64,000 nucleotides of DNA from Hermodice carunculata (Eukaryota; Annelida; Polychaeta; Eunicida; Amphinomidae), in the NCBI GenBank assembly GCA_964020975.1, contig OZ026625.1, positions 15,718,917-15,782,916 of the forward strand. Reading direction: 5' to 3'. Position numbers and translations under genes: made by a program. The notes beneath the pieces were generated by a model. The model was given only the letters and a program-made list of their open reading frames with translations. It was not told where the DNA came from and did no database searches. Shown here piece after piece: positions 58,851 to 64,000 of the stretch. How positions within the stretch are numbered: the first letter of the stretch is position 1; each line of letters begins with the position of its first letter.

Positions 58851-60310
58851 GTTGTATGGCCACTTGGAAAACGGGGTCACAATGTAAAAATCTTGTAAAT
58901 GCTCAGCACTCTAGTTTTCTAGTTAGGCCTGTATAACTTTTAGGACTTAAAAAGTGTATGAAAATCAACGTTGATTTAGATACTGGTGGGGTCACCTACA
59001 GTATTATGTAATATTGGGTCAAAATAAGAAAAGCTTCTGATCAGTTTAGCATCCTTAATTTTTCGTGATCTTCATGGAATTAAGTACGATTGTGGAGGTC
59101 AAAATCTAGGTTGTATAGGATACTAGTGGTGCCCCCTACGATTTGACGGAAATTATGGGTTAAAATGTGTTGAAAGGTATAAATTCCATATCTGAAAAAA
59201 ATAATTGAATTTGACATGACAAATTGTCAGGTCACTCACGACCGTTCAAATGGTCCAGCTCCATTGATTTTTGGATTTTTCCTCTGAGTGAATTTTAGAG
59301 AAAAAGTCGAAAAAAGTAAGTCAAAAATGGCAAAAACCAAAAAATGAACAAACATTTGTAGCAAATCCATAAATCACTGGAGTGTTTGAACAAACCTTGG
59401 TAGAGACCCACCCAAGGTAGATCCCAACAAAATTTGTAGTGCATCTGGCCAACAGTTTTGGAGAAGTCGAAAATATGAAATGTGAACAGACAGACAGATG
59501 GACAATGATCACCACCCATCTCATAGCCTCAGCTGAAATGGAACTTTAGCTTGAGGAAGAGTCAAACTTAAGTGTTCAGTAAATGATGATATTCTACATC
59601 TCTAATTGTTAACATTTTTTTTTTTTTTTCACTTTGGGTGCTTATTGGTTAATGTGTAAATTTGCATTGATTAAAATGCGAGTCAGTGGTGAATGTATTA
59701 GGAAGTCACTTTTTTTACCTCTCCAAAACCATCACCCAGATTCACTTCAAACTTGGTGGGGATGTACTTTGGATAGATCTTGACCAATTGTGTTCATATG
59801 GTCGTGCTCCAATTATTTTAAGAAGTTATATGAATTTTTGTTTGTTTTTTGTTTATTTGTTTAGCATATATTGGATTATCCAACTTCTGAGGACCCCTGT
59901 ACCATAACTTGTGCATGAGGTGGTACTGTGATTTTTTTTTTTTTTTTTTTAAATTTTAAAGTTAATTTTGACTTCTCCAAAACCCTTGGGAAACAGTTTG
60001 TCTGTGTTCACACACAGGCAGAATTAATATTTTGAATTCTTTTCCAAACCATCAACCAAATATAGTACCCTTAAAACCAGCAAGGAATGTATCTTGGGTG
60101 GTGCCCCAGTGATTTTTAAAAATTTTTTTTTTTTGCTATTTTATTTTATTTGGGGGGGGGGGGGCAAAATGTGAAAAAATCTTCTGTAAAAAAACTGCCA
60201 AGCTAATTGCTTTAAAATTGCATAAGGACACTTCCACAGGTGGTGATGTGATTTGTTTTTTTTTTTTTTTAAGCACTTTTACCTGTTTTCACTTTTCTAG
60301 ACTTCTGTCA
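58851..60310. repeat. Mixture of decayed family-A, -B and -C fragments
   Basis: B-type phrases to about 59220, A-type (tttgaacaaaccttggtagag, ccaaggtagatc) at 59230-59535 and in reverse at 59690-59900. A C-type 3' hairpin remnant (TGTCTGtGTtcacACaCAGgCA) lies near 60000-60024. Several poly-T runs. Confidence 0.5.
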
Positions 60311-60611
60311 AGGGAAACTAGATGTACACTCCTTGATAGTGCTTTTATTTTGCTGATTTTAAGCCAAGTATCAAAATCAAGTGCAGATTTGAAATGTCTG
60401 AATTTCTTGCATTTGCGGAAAAACAGAATGTGGATGATGTGACAAAAAAATTTCCAAGCACATGGAACGAGTTTTGAACACAAACAACACATCTGACAAA
60501 GCATGAAGCGTTTATTTGTAGACAAACCAAATTTAAGAGATCTGATAAAGATTGTGAATGCAAAAGGGTATTCACCACTTGTCATAAGGCAACAAAAGCT
60601 TGGACACTACA

Positions 60612-60838
60612 GCCTTTCCCCATGCAACCGCCAAAACCAACTGAAGGTGAAAATGTCATCTGCTTCAACGATTTTTAGAATAATTTAGTGTCAAGGAAAC
60701 AAATGTGAATGAAATTTGTTGACTAGCCCTCATAAGGGTAGCACCTCCAAGATGTACAGCTTTCCTTGGGGTGGGATGGGTGCTTAACCCACCATTAGGG
60801 AAACTGTCGTCTTAGGGTTGGTTCAGGGGGGGAAAGGG
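60612..60838. mobile_element. Diverged relative of the piggyBac-like MITE
   Basis: Begins cctttccccatgcaaccgcc and ends ggggggaaagggtt. It contains the same agctttccttgg/ccaccattagggaaact interior, but the hairpin is imperfect here. Confidence 0.5.
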
Positions 60839-61985
60839 TTCAAGTCCTCGTGGTATCTCCCACTCCCCTGCTGCCTGAATTCAAACAAGGGTGAATTAAC
60901 TGAAGCTGAAAGAATTTCTGTAATCTATCATAATGATCTCAGAATTATAATCCTGATTGATATCACACTTCGCTACAATTCTGACTCCAATTCCATATTT
61001 GATTACCTTTTTTTTTTTTTTCAACTGGACATGTCCACCTCAGTGTTGCATTCCACTCATTCTGGTGAACGTGGCATGTTAAAAATTTAGCCGTCCTGTA
61101 TGTTCTCCTTTCGCTACTTTTGACTGAAACAATACGCCCATCTCTATCTTCCAGGTCAGCTATAAAATAATTCTATCACTTGAAAGTGTACGATCAATCA
61201 AGTCTACACTAGTCTATAGGCTACTCTGCCAGTCTGGTTCACACTTATACAGTATAAAATATGTCCCTAACGGTGTTCTTTTGTACATGAGCAGTAGTGA
61301 AAATTGTTGCCAACTACATCAGCGTGTACACAATGCTCGACTTACTCACCTGGCTTACACTATCAGTTTTGTTGCCCGGTATACCTGATCAATTTAGTCA
61401 CCTAGTTTCTACCTAGTGGTCACCAAAACATCTTTATTCAGTTAGAACATACATTATAATTGTTTAATTAATTGCATATTTTTCCCAAATAAAGTGGTCA
61501 CACTTGGGGAAAATACTTTTTTGTCTTTTGGAATCTTTCATTTACATGGCAACAGTATTTTATATTTTAACAATGAATATATAAATATGATAAATATATC
61601 CATCACTGTATTCCAAAGATTATATATAATCCTAGGTCCATAACTACCTTGTGGCTGATGACAGCTTTAACATACACACATATCCCTGCCAAATTCTGTC
61701 ATTGAACTTCATGTCACAAGGTCACACTTGTCGACCACCTCTATTTACCAACCAACCAAGTTTGTTTTATTCACATAATGAAACGTGAAAGCAAATTAAT
61801 TGGTCCAGCCAAATCCTTTGGCCCTAGGTTGCTCAATTTCCCCAGTATTTATTCTTTTGTGTGTGTGTGTTTAAACACATCTTAGACTTGCCAATGAAAG
61901 ATACTCCCTTCAGAAGCCGCAGAAATGTTTACAACATTATAAAGCATTGGCAAAATACTCTTAACTTCCAAAGTATAATAATCAG
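60839..61985. other. Unassigned spacer
   Basis: A T-run near 61008-61022 and short (GT)n at 61859-61870. No gene recognised. Confidence 0.3.
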
Positions 61986-62152
61986 GAACAATTGGGCTCA
62001 GCTGGCCTTGACATTAACCCATCACAAGTCCCACTCTGGCCTTGGTCTCTCGATTTTGGAGAAGTAACAAATGTGGCTTTCCACTGCAATCCCCATCGAC
62101 TTGCATGATAATCTATAGGAATGCATGCATTCACCGACAGGTTCCCAAATTG
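61986..62152 (+). repeat. Family-A 5' body fragment
   Basis: gggctcagctggccttgacattaacc and later phrases match the start of family A without the palindrome. It directly precedes copy A3. Confidence 0.5.
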
Positions 62153-63141
62153 AACAAGAGGGCTGATGTGAACAGCCCACCCTCAGCTGACCTTCATATT
62201 CACCCATGATACATGTATGTCCCACTCTGGTCTGGAGGATGATTGAGGACTTTTGACAGGAAATAAAAATGTGACTTCCCAATACCATCTCCATCGAATT
62301 GCATGGTAATCAATAGGAATTTATGCAATACGCCACAGGTACCCAAAATGAAAAATCTGTTAAAAGTCAGGGATACAGAGTATCCCTACCTGGTGACAAA
62401 ACTTTGTTTAACCCTCCCACAAACTAGATTTCTACCAAGTATAAGAACAATCTGAGTGACAGTTTTGGAGCAAAAGTCAAAAATAGAAAACACACGAAAA
62501 CAATTAGTAGAAAAATAGACAGAAAATTGCAGTGCCACCTGATGAACATATTATGGTCTGGGGGTATTCAGTAGCGTATGCAACTTCAAAGCAATTGGTT
62601 TAGTTGTTTCAGAGCAAATTTTTGTAAAAATTTTGCCAAAAAATTGAACAAAAAATTCATTACAAATCCAAAAATCAATGGAGCATTACCATTTGAGTAA
62701 TTTGATAAAGACCCACCCAAAGTACATTCCCACCAAGTTTAAAGTAAATCTGGTTGACAGTTTTCGAGGAGTCTTAAATGTGAATTGTAGATGATGCCAG
62801 ACAAACGACTTATGTCCAAGCAACACACAACCCTAGCTGACTTATGAAAAGTCAGAGATCCAGAGATCAACACCTGGAGAGCAATTTTGTCTGACCCTAC
62901 CCACAAGCTATATTTCCACACATTTCAGCACAATCCGAGTGACCGTTTCGGAGAAGAAATCAAAAATACCCTTAACACACAAAAATCTAAAAAGAAAAAA
63001 AAATTGCAGCACCACCTGTTGAACAAATTAAGGTCTGCAGAGCCCCCAAAAATGTTCCTATGCAATTTCAAAGCAATTACATTGCATGTTTTGAAGATTT
63101 TCAAAGATTTTTCCAAAAAATGAACACACAAAAAAAAATAA

Positions 63142-63211
<70 letters not shown>

Positions 63212-63410
63212 AAAATAAAAAATTGATGCCTTGTGACCTTTCGAACAAACTTGATAGAGATCCACCTATGGTACATTCTCTCCAAGTTTGAAGTGAATGT
63301 GGTTGATGATTTTGGGGAAGTCAAAAATGGAAATTCTGAATGAGGGACGAACGATGGATGCCTAACCACCACAAAACCTCAGCTGACTTGTCAATCAGCT
63401 GAGGGTAAAA
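62153..63410 (+). mobile_element. Family-A element with complete ends (copy A3)
   Basis: 5' end ACAAGAG, palindrome GGGCTGatgtgaaCAGCCC (62160-62178), motif CCTCAGCTGACC. 3' hairpin CCTCAGCTGAC...TCAGCTGAGG at 63377-63404, then GTAAAAAT. It has diverged body units and a (TA)n tract at 63148-63207. Confidence 0.65.
63148..63207. repeat. (TA)n microsatellite inside copy A3
   Basis: About 29 TA units. Confidence 0.95.
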
Positions 63411-63786
63411 ATGCTAAATACTGAAGGAAAATGTGCAACTTGCAAATATGTAGAAATGCCAACTGTCCCTTACGATCATGGACAACCATGGAGGACACAC
63501 AAGAACTATGTTACATTTGACATAGGTCCTATACCAAAATGTATTACTTTATTATACTCTTCAATATACTTTGTTACTATTTTTGTCTAAACTCTGTGAA
63601 TTATCTTTTCCCTGAAAAAATCAACAAAGTATCCCTGAAGAAACATTTTGGACGCTGGCATCCCTGTTCTTGAAGTTACATGCAGGTTTGACATTGTGTG
63701 TAATAAGGGCAGAGTTCTATGTAAATTACATTATCTAGCCAGTAAAAACACCTCCGCACCCTAAGTATGTTATTTTTCCAGTTTTT

Positions 63787-63787
<1 letters not shown>

Positions 63788-63873
<86 letters not shown>
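63788..63873. repeat. (AAT)n microsatellite
   Basis: About 28 AAT units ending directly at the start of another family-A-like element. Confidence 0.95.
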
Positions 63874-63874
<1 letters not shown>

Positions 63875-64000
63875 GGCTGTGTGAAGAGCCTTTGCTCAGC
63901 TGACATCAGCATTTACTATGCATAACCAGTGGAATTCATGCAAGTGGCCCTGTGACTTTGGGAATGAGGTCAAGGTCATCCATGCACTAGCTCAGTCCCG
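63874..64000 (+). mobile_element. 5' end of another family-A-like element, cut by the window edge
   Basis: Palindrome AAGGCTgtgtgaagAGCCTT, motif GCTCAGCTGACATC, then a body with cctgtgactttgggaatgagg. The AACAAGAGG prefix appears replaced by the AAT tract. Confidence 0.5.

Overview
The window is animal nuclear DNA. Genes are split by GT-AG introns, gene density is low, and the intergenic and intronic sequence is AT-rich, CpG-poor and packed with dispersed repeats and microsatellites. The protein sequences are clearly bilaterian. The repeat content (short elements starting AACAAGAGG plus a palindrome, and hairpin-ended elements with tandem cores of about 150 bp) resembles what I know from marine invertebrates, especially molluscs and other lophotrochozoans. 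That placement is an inference and the species is not recognised.

Three genes are supported. (1) An ankyrin-repeat/SOCS-box protein on the minus strand (coding 2582-3829, poly-A signal at 2330-2335), probably with a non-coding first exon in a CpG-rich stretch at 5380-6170. (2) KLHL20 on the minus strand, eight coding exons between 24420 and 36283. They assemble into a 590-residue BTB-BACK-Kelch protein with every junction GT-AG and every phase consistent. (3) ANKRD45 on the plus strand, five coding exons between 40229 and 53113, 250 residues. KLHL20 and ANKRD45 are divergent and share a CpG-rich interval of about 3.9 kb. From memory, the human orthologues are also divergent neighbours on chromosome 1q, so this looks like ancient conserved microsynteny. 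The ASB protein and KLHL20 are both expected substrate receptors of cullin-RING ubiquitin ligases (CUL5 and CUL3 types).

The rest is mostly repeats. A broken DIRS/Ngaro-like retroelement lies at 1-1850. A nearly intact 5'-truncated LINE lies at 13741-15958, and a CR1-like LINE fragment with a 379-bp internal duplication at 41800-43615. Several MITEs are visible: PIF/Harbinger-like with TAA duplication, piggyBac-like with TTAA, mariner/pogo-like with TA, and others. There are minisatellites and long (TA)n, (CT)n, (GAT)n and (AAT)n tracts.

The main discovery candidate is a set of sequence-unrelated repeat families that share one end grammar. They have a conserved 5' prefix close to AAC(A/T)AGAG, a family-specific palindrome, and a family-specific motif X. 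A variable body with tandem repeats follows, then a 3' hairpin built from X and its complement, then an A-rich end. The motif X and the 3' hairpin change together between families. A second striking feature is a 51-bp minisatellite that has copied the splice acceptor and first codons of a KLHL20 Kelch exon about ten times.
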